Assembly (NCBI RefSeq): GCF_902500225.1
Contig: NZ_LR722667.1
Span: 1-64,000, forward strand
DNA length: 64,000 nt
From: Buttiauxella massiliensis
GTDB taxonomy: Bacteria; Pseudomonadota; Gammaproteobacteria; Enterobacterales; Enterobacteriaceae
Direction of reading: 5' to 3'
Below the pieces are notes generated by a model, which did not search any database, was not told the DNA's origin, and saw only the letters and a program-made list of their open reading frames with translations. Shown piece by piece: positions 49,765 to 61,443 of this stretch. Both the position numbers and the translations under genes were made by a program. Position 1 is the first letter of the stretch; each line of letters begins with the position of its first letter.

Positions 49765-51137
49765 GATATTCCCTGCGATACATTTTGAGAGCCAGAAACA
49801 ACTTGCGGTGAACGGCGTAGACGTTGATGTATCAGCCCCGCGCTATCAAATAGCCAGTAAAGCAGCTTCGCAAACAGCAGACAGACACCAAAGATAACCA
49901 TGAAAAACACCACACGGGAGACAAAAGAGTCCAATCCCTCACGTGCCAATACAATCATGTTAAAAATCGCCCCAAAGCAGAAACTATGAAAAATGGCGGC
50001 TTTGTACTTGTTGGTTTCACGATTACCCAGGTCATACAACCAGTCGAACCATTTAATAATCAGCCCGACTACAACTGCGCCTAATGGGATAAACCACACG
50101 CCCCCCATAACCACCAGTGAACCGATTAAGGTCGGTGAAATTGCCAGGCCAGAGTGGTTGTTAAGAACTTCCCAAGTAAAGTAGTTCGCACTATTCAGGA
50201 CAATCCCCGGACGGCCAGGCCATAACCAGGTAGGAATAAAGACATAGAAATCACGTATGATTGGTGCCAGACCCTGGAACTCAATTTTGTCGTAATTCTG
50301 CAGCAGTAATCCCAAATTTTCCCACGGCGAAAAGGTATCGCGAGTCAGGTACAAGAAGGTGTAAAACGCTTCCTCCCCATTGACGTTAAGCCCATAACGC
50401 TTCAATGCCAGCCAGAACATACCGACGATGCCAAATACACCCGCCGCCGCCAGCATCCACAGCGAGATCCAGCCGCGAATAATACCGATGAACAAGAAGA
50501 TGGCGAACGCGATGATAATATTGGCGCGCGTGCCGCCGACAATCATGTAAGTCAGCAAACCAAACGCCACAGTGCTCACCAGGAAAAACATCCAGGCTCG
50601 GCCATCTTGCTTAAGAAAATAGACAACCAGCATCGCAGGGATGAAAAAGTAGAAGAAACGTTTTAACGCAACACCCGATACTTCGCTGGAGAAGATCTGA
50701 CTATATGAATGCAACTTAAACAGTAAGAAACCGTTATGCATAAAGAAGATGCCGACACTCACCAACGCCACCACCATCAGCATGACCCACGTCAGATGAG
50801 TTTCAACACGGTTCATAGTAAACAACTGACACCGAACCTTTGTAGTTCGTTTTTCCCGCAGCCGGGTTTTGTAGGCGACATAGTAAATACCATAGAAGCA
50901 GACGGCAGCGAGTTGCGCTTGCAGAAGCACATCTGCCGGTACAACCGAGACCCCAAAACGAAATACCAGCGTACAGGTGAAGGGGAAGCCAAAGAAAAAC
51001 GTCAGCAGAAATAGTAATGAGAAGAACACATTAAAATTGAAACGCACCCGGCGGAATTCCTGGTACGTTAAAATACCAATGAACATCACTGATAAAAACC
51101 AGACCGCAAATAAACCGCCAAACTCTAGCAAACTCAT
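49761..51137 (-). CDS. wzyE: ECA polymerase WzyE
   Basis: Polytopic inner-membrane polymerase that joins ECA trisaccharide repeats in the periplasm. The 458-residue protein has about 11-12 membrane spans with a large loop carrying [18 protein letters not shown] and [23 protein letters not shown], conserved in WzyE. It overlaps wecF and wecG by 4 nt each. Slightly longer than E. coli (about 450) owing to its C-terminal tail. Confidence 0.95.
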   Translation of the reverse strand: MSLLEFGGLFAVWFLSVMFIGILTYQEFRRVRFNFNVFFSLLFLLTFFFGFPFTCTLVFRFGVSVVPADVLLQAQLAAVCFYGIYYVAYKTRLREKRTTKVRCQLFTMNRVETHLTWVMLMVVALVSVGIFFMHNGFLLFKLHSYSQIFSSEVSGVALKRFFYFFIPAMLVVYFLKQDGRAWMFFLVSTVAFGLLTYMIVGGTRANIIIAFAIFLFIGIIRGWISLWMLAAAGVFGIVGMFWLALKRYGLNVNGEEAFYTFLYLTRDTFSPWENLGLLLQNYDKIEFQGLAPIIRDFYVFIPTWLWPGRPGIVLNSANYFTWEVLNNHSGLAISPTLIGSLVVMGGVWFIPLGAVVVGLIIKWFDWLYDLGNRETNKYKAAIFHSFCFGAIFNMIVLAREGLDSFVSRVVFFMVIFGVCLLFAKLLYWLFDSAGLIHQRLRRSPQVVSGSQNVSQGIS

Positions 51138-52213
51138 GCAGCTTCTCCTGATGCTACGTCCAGCGCCCGCTTCCAGCCGTCGATATAATTAGGGTTAAAG
51201 AAAGCAATCTGTTGCTTATCCAGTAAGCGTAGTTGACGCTGCGCTTCGCGAACGATCTGCTCGTTTAACGTATCGCCAGCAAACAGCACGGGAATATGCT
51301 GTTCAGTCATATCCTGCCAGAACGGATTTTTACGGCTCAGCACGCAAGGAATACCTGCCTGAATCAGCAAGCAGAGCGTGCCAATACCTTGCTGGCGGTC
51401 GAAAATGAAATAGCCCAGCGAGCACTGACGCAAAAGAGCCAGATAATCATCAAAGGCCATGCTTTCCTTCAGGATATGGAGATTTTCTTTACTAAATAGC
51501 GCGCGTCCAGCCTGCTGAACTTCATTGATATAAGCGTCATTATTGATTGGATAGCCCATCGGTACTACCACGCGTACCGAGTCACCAAACTGTGCATGAA
51601 TCGCTTTTAATGCTGCAATATGTTGGTTGCTATGATCGCCGGAGTTACCTACCAGAAACGTCATTTTGCCAACTTTCTCTTCACTGTTGGCCAGAGTATT
51701 TAGAGATGGGTCCATACGCGTCGGAAAGTAAATTAACTCACCTGGAACCTGTGGGTGGCGCTCATGGAAATAATTCAGGTCACCTCGTGTAGCAAACACT
51801 CTCCCCACTCGCCCCTGCGCAATGCGGCGCAACAAATAAAACGCCCGAAATTTGAAGCTTTTTGAGGCCTCATAAAGGTCAGCGCCCCAAATGTGCCAGT
51901 TCATCTGAGCCGGTTTCAAGCCGCCAGTTAGCAACGCAATCCACAGTGAGCTATTAAACTGGCCATGGAAGAAAAAGCGTTGCTGGCGATTAGCACGAGC
52001 TGCTGCTACAACGGCCTGCGCCAACGCTTTTTTCGTTGGATAGAGTGTCACGGCAAGCGCCGGAAAAGAGGACAAAATTGAGTCGTCCTTCGAAACCACC
52101 ATAAACTGGCACGCATGCGGATTTGAGGCAGCCAGAGCATCATTGAAGAAGCGCAGCACCGTTTGGTTATGATGCGGGATATCCGATCCCAAAATGTGAA
52201 TCAGTGTTGTCAT
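51134..52213 (-). CDS. wecF: TDP-Fuc4NAc:lipid II transferase WecF
   Basis: GT56-family glycosyltransferase that adds 4-acetamido-4,6-dideoxy-D-galactose from TDP-Fuc4NAc, completing ECA lipid III. The 359-residue protein equals the usual length; start [20 protein letters not shown] and blocks HIWGADLYE and [12 protein letters not shown] are recognisable. It is coupled by 4-nt overlaps to wzxE and wzyE. Confidence 0.95.
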   Translation of the reverse strand: MTTLIHILGSDIPHHNQTVLRFFNDALAASNPHACQFMVVSKDDSILSSFPALAVTLYPTKKALAQAVVAAARANRQQRFFFHGQFNSSLWIALLTGGLKPAQMNWHIWGADLYEASKSFKFRAFYLLRRIAQGRVGRVFATRGDLNYFHERHPQVPGELIYFPTRMDPSLNTLANSEEKVGKMTFLVGNSGDHSNQHIAALKAIHAQFGDSVRVVVPMGYPINNDAYINEVQQAGRALFSKENLHILKESMAFDDYLALLRQCSLGYFIFDRQQGIGTLCLLIQAGIPCVLSRKNPFWQDMTEQHIPVLFAGDTLNEQIVREAQRQLRLLDKQQIAFFNPNYIDGWKRALDVASGEAA

Positions 52214-53460
52214 GCTCGTCTACGATAAATGAGGAAAACGCTGCAACAGAGCGTGAAATAAATAATATACGTTGCCATATAAGCTTGAGCAGCCCCTAAA
52301 GCACCGTGCGCAGGTATAAGCCAATGTGAAAAACCAGTCAACAACGCAAACTGGCTGATTTCAGTCAAAACATAGAAGCGTAGTGATGCTTTAGCTATCA
52401 CCAGATAACCAAACACATATGAGCCGACTTTCAGCACATCGCCTACCAACTGCCAGGCGAAGAGATCGCGCATCGCAATAAATTTATGCGAGAAAAGCAG
52501 CCAAATCGCGAAGTCGCGCAACAGCCAGACGGTGAAACTTGCCAGAGCAACCGCGGGTAGAACGAACTTCAGGGAGCGAACAATCTCACGGCTGATGTCA
52601 TGTTTGCTGGTTAAGCGCGAAAGCGTTGGCAAAAGATAAACGCTAAACGAGGCAGTGATGAATTGCAGATAAGCATCGGAAATGCTGCTCACCCCTTGCC
52701 AAATACCGACATCATCCCAGCTGTAGTGGGCCGCCAGCAAATTTCGCATCATCACGTAAGCCACTGGCAGTGTCACCGACGTGATTAGCGCCATGATGGT
52801 GAATTTGCCAAGGCTGCTGGCATACACTTTATCCCACTGCGGTTTCAGGTAACTAAGCGGCACATGTTCGCGGCGAACCAGCATAACACCCGCAGGAATG
52901 ATCACCAGTGCAGGCACTAATGCCAGACCCAACAACGCGCCTTGATAGCCGCCGAGGCGATAGCAGAGGTAATAGGCAATCACGCCAATGATACTGCCAC
53001 CAATCAGTGCCAGCGCATTACCGGCAGCATCACGAAACCCTTTCATGATGGCTAAAGACAAGTTTGCCCAGGCGATGCCCATCTGCACTAACGCTACCAG
53101 GCGTACTAATCCCTGGTAATTTTCATGCCCGAACAGGCCCAGACTGATTGGCTTCGCGGCAACAACAAAGATGATCGCCAATAGCGTTGAGAAGCCCAAT
53201 ACCATGGCCGATGAAGTACCGATGACTTTGCGTAACTGCTCGGGCTGATCGTGATACTGCGCGACGTATTTGGTCACGCCGTTGAAGATTCCCGCCCCGG
53301 CAAGCACGCCTAATACGGTAACCATCTGGCGGAAGTTTCCTGCCTGCCCGACTCCGCTCGGCCCGTATGCCACAGCAAGCAACTTCACCACCAGTAAACC
53401 GGCAGCAATTTTTACCAGTGTGGACCCGGCGGTCCACACTGAGGCTTTAGCGAGCGACAT
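52210..53460 (-). CDS. wzxE: ECA lipid III flippase WzxE
   Basis: MOP-superfamily flippase moving undecaprenyl-PP-trisaccharide across the inner membrane. The 416-residue protein has about 12 spans and the N-terminal [23 protein letters not shown]. It begins 1 nt after the wecE stop and overlaps wecF by 4 nt. Length agrees with E. coli WzxE. Confidence 0.95.
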   Translation of the reverse strand: MSLAKASVWTAGSTLVKIAAGLLVVKLLAVAYGPSGVGQAGNFRQMVTVLGVLAGAGIFNGVTKYVAQYHDQPEQLRKVIGTSSAMVLGFSTLLAIIFVVAAKPISLGLFGHENYQGLVRLVALVQMGIAWANLSLAIMKGFRDAAGNALALIGGSIIGVIAYYLCYRLGGYQGALLGLALVPALVIIPAGVMLVRREHVPLSYLKPQWDKVYASSLGKFTIMALITSVTLPVAYVMMRNLLAAHYSWDDVGIWQGVSSISDAYLQFITASFSVYLLPTLSRLTSKHDISREIVRSLKFVLPAVALASFTVWLLRDFAIWLLFSHKFIAMRDLFAWQLVGDVLKVGSYVFGYLVIAKASLRFYVLTEISQFALLTGFSHWLIPAHGALGAAQAYMATYIIYFTLCCSVFLIYRRRA

Positions 53461-53461
53461 A

Positions 53462-54592
53462 TCAGGAGAAGAAGCTTAACAACGTATTAATGACAGTACG
53501 TTGGTTCGCGGGAGATAAGTTATAGAACAGCGGCAAGCGCAGCAGGCGCTCACTTTCTTGAGTAGTGAAACGATCTTCGCCATGGAAGTAACCAAACTTC
53601 TCACCAGCTGGGCAGTCATGCAGTGGGATGTAGTGGAACACTGCCAGAATTTCTGCCTCTTTCAAATACGCAATCAAAGCGCTGCGATCTTCAATATCAC
53701 GCAATTTGATATAAAACATATGCGCATTCTGCACGCAGTCTTTTGGAACCGATGGCAGTTCGATACGCCCGGCTTTTGCCAACGGAGCCAGGGCATCATG
53801 ATAGGTATGCCACAGCTTCAGACGCTGCTGGTTAATCTTTTCGGCCGCTTCCAACTGCGCCCAGAGATAAGCAGCCTGGAGATCGGCCATCAAGTAACTT
53901 GAACCGATATCACGCCAGGTATATTTGTCCACCTGACCACGGAAGAACTGGCTACGATTGGTACCTTTCTCACGAATGATTTCTGCACGCTCAATCAACG
54001 ACGGATCGTTAATCAGGGTCGCGCCACCTTCACCACCTGCCGTGTAATTTTTGGTTTCATGGAAGCTGAAGCAACCGATATGACCAATTGAACCCAGTGC
54101 GCGGCCTTTGTAGGTCGACATCACGCCTTGTGCGGCATCTTCAACCACAAACAGATTATGTTTGTCCGCAATGGCCATGATGGTGTCCATTTCGCAGGCT
54201 ACACCGGCGTAGTGAACGGGCACAATCACGCGAGTTTTCTCAGTAATTGCCGCTTCAATCAGCTTTTCATCAATATTCATGGTGTCCGGGCGCACATCGA
54301 CAAAGACGATTTTTGCACCACGCAACACAAAGGCGTTGGCAGTAGAAACAAAGGTATAACTCGGCATAATCACTTCATCGCCGGGCTCAATATTCAACAG
54401 TAACGCGGCCATTTCCAGCGATGCAGTACAGGAAGGGGTGAGCAGTACTTTTTTGCTGCCAAAGCGATGCTCCATCCATTGCTGGCAACGACGGGTGAAA
54501 CCGCCATCACCACAGAGCTTGCCGCTACCCATCGCAGCCTGCATGTATTCGATTTCCGTACCTACTACTGGAGGAGCATTAAATGGGATCAT
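53462..54592 (-). CDS. wecE: dTDP-4-amino-4,6-dideoxygalactose transaminase WecE
   Basis: PLP aminotransferase (DegT/DnrJ/EryC1 family) converting dTDP-4-keto-6-deoxyglucose to dTDP-4-amino-4,6-dideoxy-D-galactose. The 376-residue protein has the PLP lysine in FHETKNYTAGGEGGA and VEDAAQGVMSTYKGR. The frame opens 15 codons earlier; MIPFNAPPVVGTEIEYMQ is the E. coli start. Its substrate is made by RffG and RffH in E. coli, whose genes are missing from this cluster. Confidence 0.96.
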   Translation of the reverse strand: MIPFNAPPVVGTEIEYMQAAMGSGKLCGDGGFTRRCQQWMEHRFGSKKVLLTPSCTASLEMAALLLNIEPGDEVIMPSYTFVSTANAFVLRGAKIVFVDVRPDTMNIDEKLIEAAITEKTRVIVPVHYAGVACEMDTIMAIADKHNLFVVEDAAQGVMSTYKGRALGSIGHIGCFSFHETKNYTAGGEGGATLINDPSLIERAEIIREKGTNRSQFFRGQVDKYTWRDIGSSYLMADLQAAYLWAQLEAAEKINQQRLKLWHTYHDALAPLAKAGRIELPSVPKDCVQNAHMFYIKLRDIEDRSALIAYLKEAEILAVFHYIPLHDCPAGEKFGYFHGEDRFTTQESERLLRLPLFYNLSPANQRTVINTLLSFFS

Positions 54593-54596
54593 TTTT

Positions 54597-55286
54597 TCAC
54601 CTGTATAACCAGAAGGCGGTGCTATCAATATTGGCACCGCTTTGAATATAACGTCGCAGGGCTGCGGTATTACTGGTTTGCGTAGCCACGCGCAGCGTTT
54701 CTACTCCGCGTTGCTGGCACCAGAAACGTGCGGCATCCATTAACGGACCACCCACTCCTCGTCCTGCCAGCAAACCAATACGCGCCTCGCTCTCATTAAG
54801 TTGGCGCATGCTCACAAAGCCCTGAATCGCGCCACTGCTCTTCAACAACAGACATTCATGGTCAAAGGTGCCTAGCACAGCGTTTTCAACCCATTGTGCG
54901 TAAAAACGGCCGCTGTCAGCAGGTTGATACCAGGGTGCACGAAACCGACTTTGTGTGAAAATTCTTGCCGCTAAATCCCGCAATACAGGAATGTCAGCGC
55001 TTGTGGCTAACTCGACAGAAGGTGCTGCATTTTGTATGCCAGGCTGCAGAGCAAGATCGACTTCCCCTTCAACCAGTTGAAAACCAAGATGCTGCAAACC
55101 ATCAAGCCAATCGGTACGTTGAGCGGGGATTTTCGCCTGCACGCGGGAATACGCATCAAGGCTTTGTGGGGTGAGCAAGGAGGCTGCCTCGTCAAAACGA
55201 ACGATAGCGCTGTTCACCGCAAAGAACTGATTCTCCCAGTTAAGAGATTCAATTCTTGCGTGAACAGGAACAGAGCACGTCGTCAT
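54597..55286 (-). CDS. wecD: dTDP-fucosamine acetyltransferase WecD
   Basis: GNAT-family acetyltransferase that N-acetylates dTDP-4-amino-4,6-dideoxygalactose to dTDP-Fuc4NAc. The C-terminal half shows the GNAT acetyl-CoA site [22 protein letters not shown]. The frame is open 36 codons upstream into wecC, but the internal ATG at 55286 aligns with E. coli WecD ([25 protein letters not shown]), giving 229 residues and a 25-bp gap after wecC. In E. coli rffG and rffH would lie in that gap. Confidence 0.92.
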   Translation of the reverse strand: MTTCSVPVHARIESLNWENQFFAVNSAIVRFDEAASLLTPQSLDAYSRVQAKIPAQRTDWLDGLQHLGFQLVEGEVDLALQPGIQNAAPSVELATSADIPVLRDLAARIFTQSRFRAPWYQPADSGRFYAQWVENAVLGTFDHECLLLKSSGAIQGFVSMRQLNESEARIGLLAGRGVGGPLMDAARFWCQQRGVETLRVATQTSNTAALRRYIQSGANIDSTAFWLYR

Positions 55287-55311
55287 TGGCTTCACCAACC
55301 TCGGGCAGAAC

Positions 55312-56574
55312 CTAGCGCCAGACCCCTTTGGTATCAACAATCCAGCTTTGCTGAACCTGCGAACCAGGAATGGCTTTGAAGGCATGGTGATCAACCAGCA
55401 TCACCAACACATCAGCCTGTTGAAGAGCGTCATCAATAGAGGCTAATTCACAACTACCGACCAGTTTTTTCGGCAACTGGTGAATGTTTGGCTCAACAGC
55501 CAGCGTTTTACCATTATGCCAGGTGCTAAGAAGCTCAGCGATTTCCATGGCTGGGCTTTCACGCAGGTCATCAATATTCGGTTTAAACGCAAGGCCAAAG
55601 CAGGCAATGGTAATTTCACTGGCACGCTTGCCGGTTTCAGCAAGACAATCAGCGACAGCAGCTTTCACCTGGTTTACTACCCAGTGTGGTTTGCCATCGT
55701 TGACTTCACGCGCAGTGCGAATCAGCTGTGCTTGCTCAGGGTTTTGAGCAACGATAAACCATGGATCAACTGCAATACAGTGACCACCCACTCCCGGGCC
55801 CGGCTGCAGAATATTGACTCGCGGATGGCGATTAGCCAGACGAATCAATTCCCATACGTTGATCTCTTGAGCCGCACAAATCAGCGATAGCTCGTTGGCG
55901 AATGCGATATTCACATCACGGAAGCTATTCTCGGTTAGTTTGCACATTTCAGCAGTGCGGGAATTCGTCACCACGCACTCGCCTTCAAGGAAGATTTTGT
56001 AGAGTTCGCTGGCACGAGCAGAGCAAACTGGGGTCATACCGCCAATTACGCGATCGTTTTTGATAAGCTCAACCATCACCTGGCCTGGCAGTACACGCTC
56101 AGGGCAATAGGCAACATTGATATCTGCCGCTTCACCAGCCTGGTGAGGGAAAGTCAGGTCAGGACGCAGATCCGCTAACCAACCCGCCATTTGCTCGGTG
56201 GAGCCGACAGGGGAAGTTGACTCCAGAATCACAAGGGTGCCTTTTTTTAGCACAGGCGCGATGGACTCTGCAGCTGCTTTAACAAAAACCATGTCAGGTT
56301 CATGATCGCCTTTAAAAGGCGTTGGCACTGCAATCAAATAAGCATCTGCCTCAACCGGCTGTGTACTGGCGCGTAAGAAACCACCCTCAACAGCCGTTTT
56401 AACCACCTTATCCAGGTCTGGTTCAACAATATGAATAGAACCACGATTAATGGTATCTACAGCATGCTGGTTAATATCGATACCGACAACGTTTCGCTGT
56501 TTTGAAGCAAATGCAGCCGCAGTTGGTAAACCGATATAACCAAGACCAATAACAGAGATGGTTGCAAAACTCAT
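55312..56574 (-). CDS. wecC: UDP-N-acetyl-D-mannosaminuronate dehydrogenase WecC
   Basis: Oxidises UDP-ManNAc to UDP-ManNAcA with two NAD+. The 420-residue protein is a UDP-sugar dehydrogenase: Rossmann motif [18 protein letters not shown], the central [18 protein letters not shown], the catalytic Cys in [15 protein letters not shown] and a C-terminal nucleotide domain ending KGVWR. Length matches E. coli; its ATG overlaps the wecB stop by 4 nt. Confidence 0.97.
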   Translation of the reverse strand: MSFATISVIGLGYIGLPTAAAFASKQRNVVGIDINQHAVDTINRGSIHIVEPDLDKVVKTAVEGGFLRASTQPVEADAYLIAVPTPFKGDHEPDMVFVKAAAESIAPVLKKGTLVILESTSPVGSTEQMAGWLADLRPDLTFPHQAGEAADINVAYCPERVLPGQVMVELIKNDRVIGGMTPVCSARASELYKIFLEGECVVTNSRTAEMCKLTENSFRDVNIAFANELSLICAAQEINVWELIRLANRHPRVNILQPGPGVGGHCIAVDPWFIVAQNPEQAQLIRTAREVNDGKPHWVVNQVKAAVADCLAETGKRASEITIACFGLAFKPNIDDLRESPAMEIAELLSTWHNGKTLAVEPNIHQLPKKLVGSCELASIDDALQQADVLVMLVDHHAFKAIPGSQVQQSWIVDTKGVWR

Positions 56575-57704
56575 TGTTGTGTCACCTGATTCTTTTTCAA
56601 TGCAGCCAAAATTTGCTCACAAGCCTTGCCATCACCATAAGGATTATGCGCCCGACTCATAACTTGATATTCATCTTCGTCTTTCAACAACCGCGTAACC
56701 TGGCGAACAATTTCTTGTGTATCCGTGCCAACCAGACGAACGGTGCCTGCATCAACAGCTTCAGGGCGCTCAGTGGTTTCACGCATAACCAGCACCGGTT
56801 TACCCAGTGACGGTGCTTCTTCCTGAATGCCACCTGAGTCAGTCAGAATCAGGTACGCATGGTTCATCAAATAGACAAATGGCAAATATTCTTGTGGGTC
56901 AATCAGCACCACATTTTTGACATCGCCAAGAATGCGCGTCACAGGCTCGCTGACATTCGGGTTCAGGTGCACAGGGTAAACAATCTGGACGTCACTGTTT
57001 TCTTTGGCAATCTGCGCCAGTGCGTGGCAAATGCGCTCAAAACCATCACCAAAGCTTTCACGACGGTGGCCAGTGACCAAAATCAGCTTTTTGCTGCTAT
57101 CCAGAAACGGATAACACTGCGCCAGAGAGCTATGCAAAGCATCATCCGCAAGTACACGATCGCGAACAGAAATCAGCGCATCAATCACAGTGTTACCGGT
57201 GACGAAAATCTTATTGTCGCTGATATTTTCGCGTAATAAGTTTTGTCGAGAATTCTCGGTCGGGGCGAAGTGATACATAGCCAGGTGCCCGGTCAGAGTT
57301 CTGTTCGCCTCTTCCGGCCACGGAGAATACAGATCACCAGTGCGCAAACCTGCTTCAACATGTCCTACAGGAATCCGCTGATAAAATGCGGCAAGACTAG
57401 TGGCAACTGTAGTCGTAGTATCACCATGAACCAGAACAACATCGGGCTTGAATGACTCAAGTATCGGTTTCAATCCTTCGAGAATGCGACAGGTAATTTC
57501 CGTAAGCCCCTGCCCCGGTTTCATGATGTTTAAATCATAATCCGTCTCGATAGAAAATAAATTCAGCACCTGATCCAACATCTCGCGATGCTGCGCGGTC
57601 ACGCATACTCTTGCATCAAAAAACGCGTCTTTTGCCAACGCATCAACCAGAGGAGCCATTTTGATAGCTTCCGGGCGCGTGCCAAAAACAGTTAACACTT
57701 TCAC
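56571..57704 (-). CDS. wecB: UDP-N-acetylglucosamine 2-epimerase WecB
   Basis: Non-hydrolysing epimerase supplying UDP-ManNAc. The 377-residue protein has the family motifs [37 protein letters not shown] and [16 protein letters not shown] with catalytic acids. It is followed by wecC with a 4-nt overlap. Confidence 0.97.
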   Translation of the reverse strand: MKVLTVFGTRPEAIKMAPLVDALAKDAFFDARVCVTAQHREMLDQVLNLFSIETDYDLNIMKPGQGLTEITCRILEGLKPILESFKPDVVLVHGDTTTTVATSLAAFYQRIPVGHVEAGLRTGDLYSPWPEEANRTLTGHLAMYHFAPTENSRQNLLRENISDNKIFVTGNTVIDALISVRDRVLADDALHSSLAQCYPFLDSSKKLILVTGHRRESFGDGFERICHALAQIAKENSDVQIVYPVHLNPNVSEPVTRILGDVKNVVLIDPQEYLPFVYLMNHAYLILTDSGGIQEEAPSLGKPVLVMRETTERPEAVDAGTVRLVGTDTQEIVRQVTRLLKDEDEYQVMSRAHNPYGDGKACEQILAALKKNQVTQQ

Positions 57705-57766
57705 AGCAATTCTCTTTTGTTAAAAAAGGTGAAGGCCGTCCATCGAGCCTTCACCGGGTAAGGGCG

Positions 57767-58816
57767 TTACAAATATTTTGGACGGCGAGCTAATGCCACA
57801 CCCGCGCCAATCAGGGCCCCAACCATACCCCACATAATCATCAAGAATGCCCGGCGTGGACTATCACGCTTCACAGGTTCCTCAGGGGTACGTAAATAGC
57901 GATATGTCTGGAAGCGTGCGTCAAGCGTTGGCCCAACGTTCAAAGTCGCCAGCATGGCTCGATTCTGGTCGTAGTCGATGCTGTAACTCGGACCGACAGC
58001 TTGCAGGCTTTCAAGACGAGTTTGCAGCATAGGGCGTCCTAACATAAACATTTCAGAATCAGGCAACTCGTCGGCGGGAACTTCTGTTTCACTCTTTGCA
58101 ATATTTTGCTGCTGCGCAATCTTCAGCGCTTGTTCCACACTGTGCACTTTGCGGTCGAAAATTGACTGAGCCACCGCTTCCTGGCGCTTAACTTGTGCTT
58201 TCATCTGGATTGTACGAGCAGCCCAGGCGCCCGTCAGTTCTTCGTTAAGATGACTCGCAGCACGCTGGCTGGCAAAAGCGACGTACTGGCGCAGCAAGTT
58301 ATTCGCATCAGCAGCTGTTTCTGCAATGAGTTTCACGCTATCGCTGATATTGCGTGTGGCATCGCCAGCAGAAAATTGAATATTATCAATTAGTTCATCT
58401 AGCAGCGCGGCATCAATTTTACTGTTGCCAACCTGACGCTGTTTGTAATAGTCGGTCTGTAGCCAAAAATCACGACGAGTATCATATGCAGATAACTGCA
58501 TGATGAACTCTTTATAGGCTTCATCCATCACCGAAGGCTGATCGACGGAAACCATATTAGCTTTAGCATCAAGATTGCGCAGGAATTGCTGTTGCGAATA
58601 ATACCCACCCATCATGTTAACTGTCGGGCGATCGGTTATCGCGTTAGCACTCCACTCCTGCTTGGCAAAGAAGGTGTAGATAAATGCAATGGCCGCAAAT
58701 AACACTGCCAGACCAACAATCCACAGCTTTCCTTGCCACAGTGTCCGGAATAAACCACGAATGTCCAACTCGTTGTCCACCATTCCCGGATTACTTCCTG
58801 GCACGTTTTGTTTCAT
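57767..58816 (-). CDS. wzzE: ECA chain-length regulator WzzE
   Basis: Polysaccharide co-polymerase that sets ECA chain length. The 349-residue protein has two membrane spans (about 30-50 and 320-340) around a periplasmic helical domain, with the Wzz signature near the second span (RTPEEPVKRDSPRRAF). A GTG precedes the ATG by one codon; the ATG at 58816 leaves better room after GGGG. It lies between wecA and wecB. Confidence 0.95.
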   Translation of the reverse strand: MKQNVPGSNPGMVDNELDIRGLFRTLWQGKLWIVGLAVLFAAIAFIYTFFAKQEWSANAITDRPTVNMMGGYYSQQQFLRNLDAKANMVSVDQPSVMDEAYKEFIMQLSAYDTRRDFWLQTDYYKQRQVGNSKIDAALLDELIDNIQFSAGDATRNISDSVKLIAETAADANNLLRQYVAFASQRAASHLNEELTGAWAARTIQMKAQVKRQEAVAQSIFDRKVHSVEQALKIAQQQNIAKSETEVPADELPDSEMFMLGRPMLQTRLESLQAVGPSYSIDYDQNRAMLATLNVGPTLDARFQTYRYLRTPEEPVKRDSPRRAFLMIMWGMVGALIGAGVALARRPKYL

Positions 58817-58839
58817 CACTTCCCCGACTACTTTCAGAA

Positions 58840-59931
58840 TTAAGAAATACTGCTGGTATTTCTACGTTGCCGACGCTTATGACGTCTTATAAAACGAGCA
58901 ACTTTCCAGGCTCGTTTGATACAGTAATCATAGAGAACAAATGCAAGCAAGAATAATGCCAACATGACCCATTCTGGAATGAAATGCATGTATTCAGCCG
59001 CTACGCCAATTGAAGCAAGCAGAGCTGCTGCTGCTGTGATGAGTACGAATGCCTGCCGAGAAGTAAAACCGGCTCGCATAATCAGATGGTGAATATGCTG
59101 GCGATCTGGTGAGAATGGACTCATACCTTTGCGTAGTCGGCGATACATGATGGCAATCATATCCATCAATGGAATGGCAATAATCCATAATGCGGTGACA
59201 GGGCTAATAGGATGAGTTTTGCCCTGCGTAGTTTCAAGCAAGATCCAGATGACGGTAAAACCAATAAGAGTACTCCCCGCATCGCCCATAAAGACTTTAT
59301 AGCGACGACCAAGTATCCCAAGGTTTAAAAGAATATAAGGCAGGATGGCAGCAATCATTGCGAAGCACCACATAGCCAAACTCAATTGCCCATCGAAATA
59401 AAGAATAATCCCCATTGCCGCAAAGGATACGCAAGAAAGCCCACCCAGCAGACCGTCGATACCGTCAACCATGTTGAAAGCATTTATTGCGGCCCAAACC
59501 GCAAATAAGGTTAAAAAATAACCGAATGGACCGAGAACCATTTCCCACGAGCCAAAAATATAGCCGAGGCTGAGCAGGTACAATTTTCCGACCACCATCA
59601 TCACAATGCCGATTAAAGCCTGAACCGAAGCCCTAATTTTTACACTGATATCAAAACGGTCATCCAGGGCGCCGACAAATACCAGCACTCCAGCACATAT
59701 CAAATAAAGCCATGCATGCGGGATATAGTAGTTAGCAATCAGAAAAGTAAAACAGATCCCAGCATAAACCGAGATACCGCCGACCAAAGGAATGAGTCCT
59801 TGGTGGCGTTTACGGAAGTTGGGTTTATCTACCAGACCGATTTTTTTTGCCGCTTTGCGCGCAAAAAAAAGAAAGATGGTGGTGAATAAAAAAATACAAA
59901 CCAGGTCAGTTCCAGCGGTGATTAAATTCAC
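58840..59931 (-). CDS. wecA: UDP-GlcNAc:undecaprenyl-phosphate GlcNAc-1-P transferase WecA
   Basis: Polyprenol-phosphate transferase that starts ECA, and many O-antigens, by making GlcNAc-PP-undecaprenol. The 363-residue protein has about 11 spans with the family motifs ALDDRFDIS (DD), NAFNMVDGIDGLLGGL, VFMGDAGST and the HIHH segment RQHIHHLIMRAG. The frame is open six codons upstream from a TTG, but GTG at 59931 (VNLITAGTDL) aligns with the E. coli start, also GTG. First gene of the ECA operon. Confidence 0.95.
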   Translation of the reverse strand: MNLITAGTDLVCIFLFTTIFLFFARKAAKKIGLVDKPNFRKRHQGLIPLVGGISVYAGICFTFLIANYYIPHAWLYLICAGVLVFVGALDDRFDISVKIRASVQALIGIVMMVVGKLYLLSLGYIFGSWEMVLGPFGYFLTLFAVWAAINAFNMVDGIDGLLGGLSCVSFAAMGIILYFDGQLSLAMWCFAMIAAILPYILLNLGILGRRYKVFMGDAGSTLIGFTVIWILLETTQGKTHPISPVTALWIIAIPLMDMIAIMYRRLRKGMSPFSPDRQHIHHLIMRAGFTSRQAFVLITAAAALLASIGVAAEYMHFIPEWVMLALFLLAFVLYDYCIKRAWKVARFIRRHKRRQRRNTSSIS

Positions 59932-60142
59932 AGTGCAAGCTCTCTGCAAAATAAAAGGTCAAGGACAACTTCTTTGAAGTCTACCCCGTCCAATGGTTAT
60001 ATACATCTAATCCTTGAACAACCTGGTTATTATTCAAACAACATCATCCAGCATTGCTGTAAATAACATAATGGCATTCCTTGCCACAATTATGTGCTTA
60101 GCTGCGATCATTACAGCTATATCGTATATACCAGAAATGAAA

Positions 60143-60166
60143 AACGCCACGTCTAAGCGTGGCGTT
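60143..60166 (-). terminator. Rho-independent terminator after rho
   Basis: On the minus strand AACGCCACG / CGTGGCGTT with a 6-nt loop, followed by TTTTCAT. It separates rho from the ECA operon. The interval 59932-60140 upstream of wecA is A/T-rich and must hold the wecA promoter, but I found no convincing -35/-10 pair. Confidence 0.85.
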
Positions 60167-60183
60167 CCCCGAGTTTTTGTTAC

Positions 60184-61443
60184 TTACGAGCGCTTCATCA
60201 TATCAAAGAAGTCTTCGTTGGTTTTCGTCATCGCTAACTTGTTGATGAGGAATTCCATTGCATCAATCTCACCCATCGGGTGGATGATTTTACGCAGGAT
60301 CCACATTTTCTGCAGTTCTTCCTGGGTAGTAAGCAACTCTTCTTTACGTGTACCTGAACGATTGTAGTCAATAGCAGGGAACACACGCTTCTCAGCGATT
60401 TTACGCGCCAGATGTAGTTCCATGTTGCCGGTACCTTTAAATTCTTCGTAGATAACTTCATCCATTTTAGAACCGGTATCAACCAACGCTGTAGCGATGA
60501 TAGTCAGACTACCACCCTCTTCCACGTTACGTGCCGCACCGAAGAAGCGTTTTGGACGATGCAGGGCGTTAGCGTCCACACCACCAGTCAACACTTTGCC
60601 GGATGCCGGTACAACGGTGTTGTACGCACGCGCCAGACGAGTGATGGAGTCGAGAAGAATGATGACGTCTTTCTTATGCTCAACCAGACGTTTCGCTTTC
60701 TCGATAACCATTTCGGCAACCTGAACGTGGCGTGATGCTGGCTCATCAAAGGTAGAAGCAATCACTTCGCCTTTAACCAGACGCTGCATCTCGGTTACTT
60801 CTTCAGGACGTTCATCGATCAGCAGAACCATCAGCACGCAGTCTGGGTGGTTATATGCAATGCTGGTTGCGATGTTTTGCAGCAGCATTGTTTTACCGGC
60901 TTTCGGCGGAGCCACAATCAGGCCACGCTGACCGCGACCGATTGGCGATGCCAGATCCAGTACACGTGCAGTTAAGTCTTCGGTAGAACCGTTACCACGT
61001 TCCATGCGTAAACGAGAGTTAGCATGCAGCGGGGTTAAGTTTTCAAACAGGATTTTGCTACGCGCGTTTTCCGGCTTGTCGTAGTTGACTTCGTTAACTT
61101 TCAGCAGTGCAAAGTAACGCTCACCTTCTTTCGGCGGGCGAATCTTACCGGAGATGGTATCCCCTGTGCGGAGGTTGAAACGGCGGATTTGGCTGGGAGA
61201 AACGTAGATATCATCAGGACCGGCGAGGTAGGAGCTGTCTGCAGAGCGGAGGAAACCAAATCCGTCCTGCAATATCTCCAGTACACCGTCACCAAAGATA
61301 TCTTCACCACTCTTCGCATGTTGCTTCAGGATGGAGAAAATAATGTCTTGCTTGCGCATACGGGCTTGGTTTTCCAGCCCCATATTTTCGCCGAGAGTAA
61401 TCAGCTCAGAAACCGGCGTATTCTTTAATTCGGTAAGATTCAT
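60184..61443 (-). CDS. rho: Transcription termination factor Rho
   Basis: Hexameric RNA-dependent ATPase that ends untranslated transcripts. The 419-residue protein has the N-terminal RNA-binding cold-shock-like domain (about 48-125), Walker A in [13 protein letters not shown], Walker B in [17 protein letters not shown], the Q and R loops, and the C-terminal [11 protein letters not shown]. Length equals E. coli. Its ATG overlaps the stop of an upstream 64-codon frame in the leader. Confidence 0.98.
   Translation of the reverse strand: MNLTELKNTPVSELITLGENMGLENQARMRKQDIIFSILKQHAKSGEDIFGDGVLEILQDGFGFLRSADSSYLAGPDDIYVSPSQIRRFNLRTGDTISGKIRPPKEGERYFALLKVNEVNYDKPENARSKILFENLTPLHANSRLRMERGNGSTEDLTARVLDLASPIGRGQRGLIVAPPKAGKTMLLQNIATSIAYNHPDCVLMVLLIDERPEEVTEMQRLVKGEVIASTFDEPASRHVQVAEMVIEKAKRLVEHKKDVIILLDSITRLARAYNTVVPASGKVLTGGVDANALHRPKRFFGAARNVEEGGSLTIIATALVDTGSKMDEVIYEEFKGTGNMELHLARKIAEKRVFPAIDYNRSGTRKEELLTTQEELQKMWILRKIIHPMGEIDAMEFLINKLAMTKTNEDFFDMMKRS

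Noticed and set aside
55287-55394. 36-residue N-terminal extension of WecD into wecC
   Set aside because: The extension reads the end of wecC in another frame; alignment with E. coli WecD starts at the internal ATG.
59932-60140. ops element (RfaH recruitment) before the ECA operon
   Set aside because: I looked for the GGCGGTAGCG-type motif on the operon strand upstream of wecA and did not find it.
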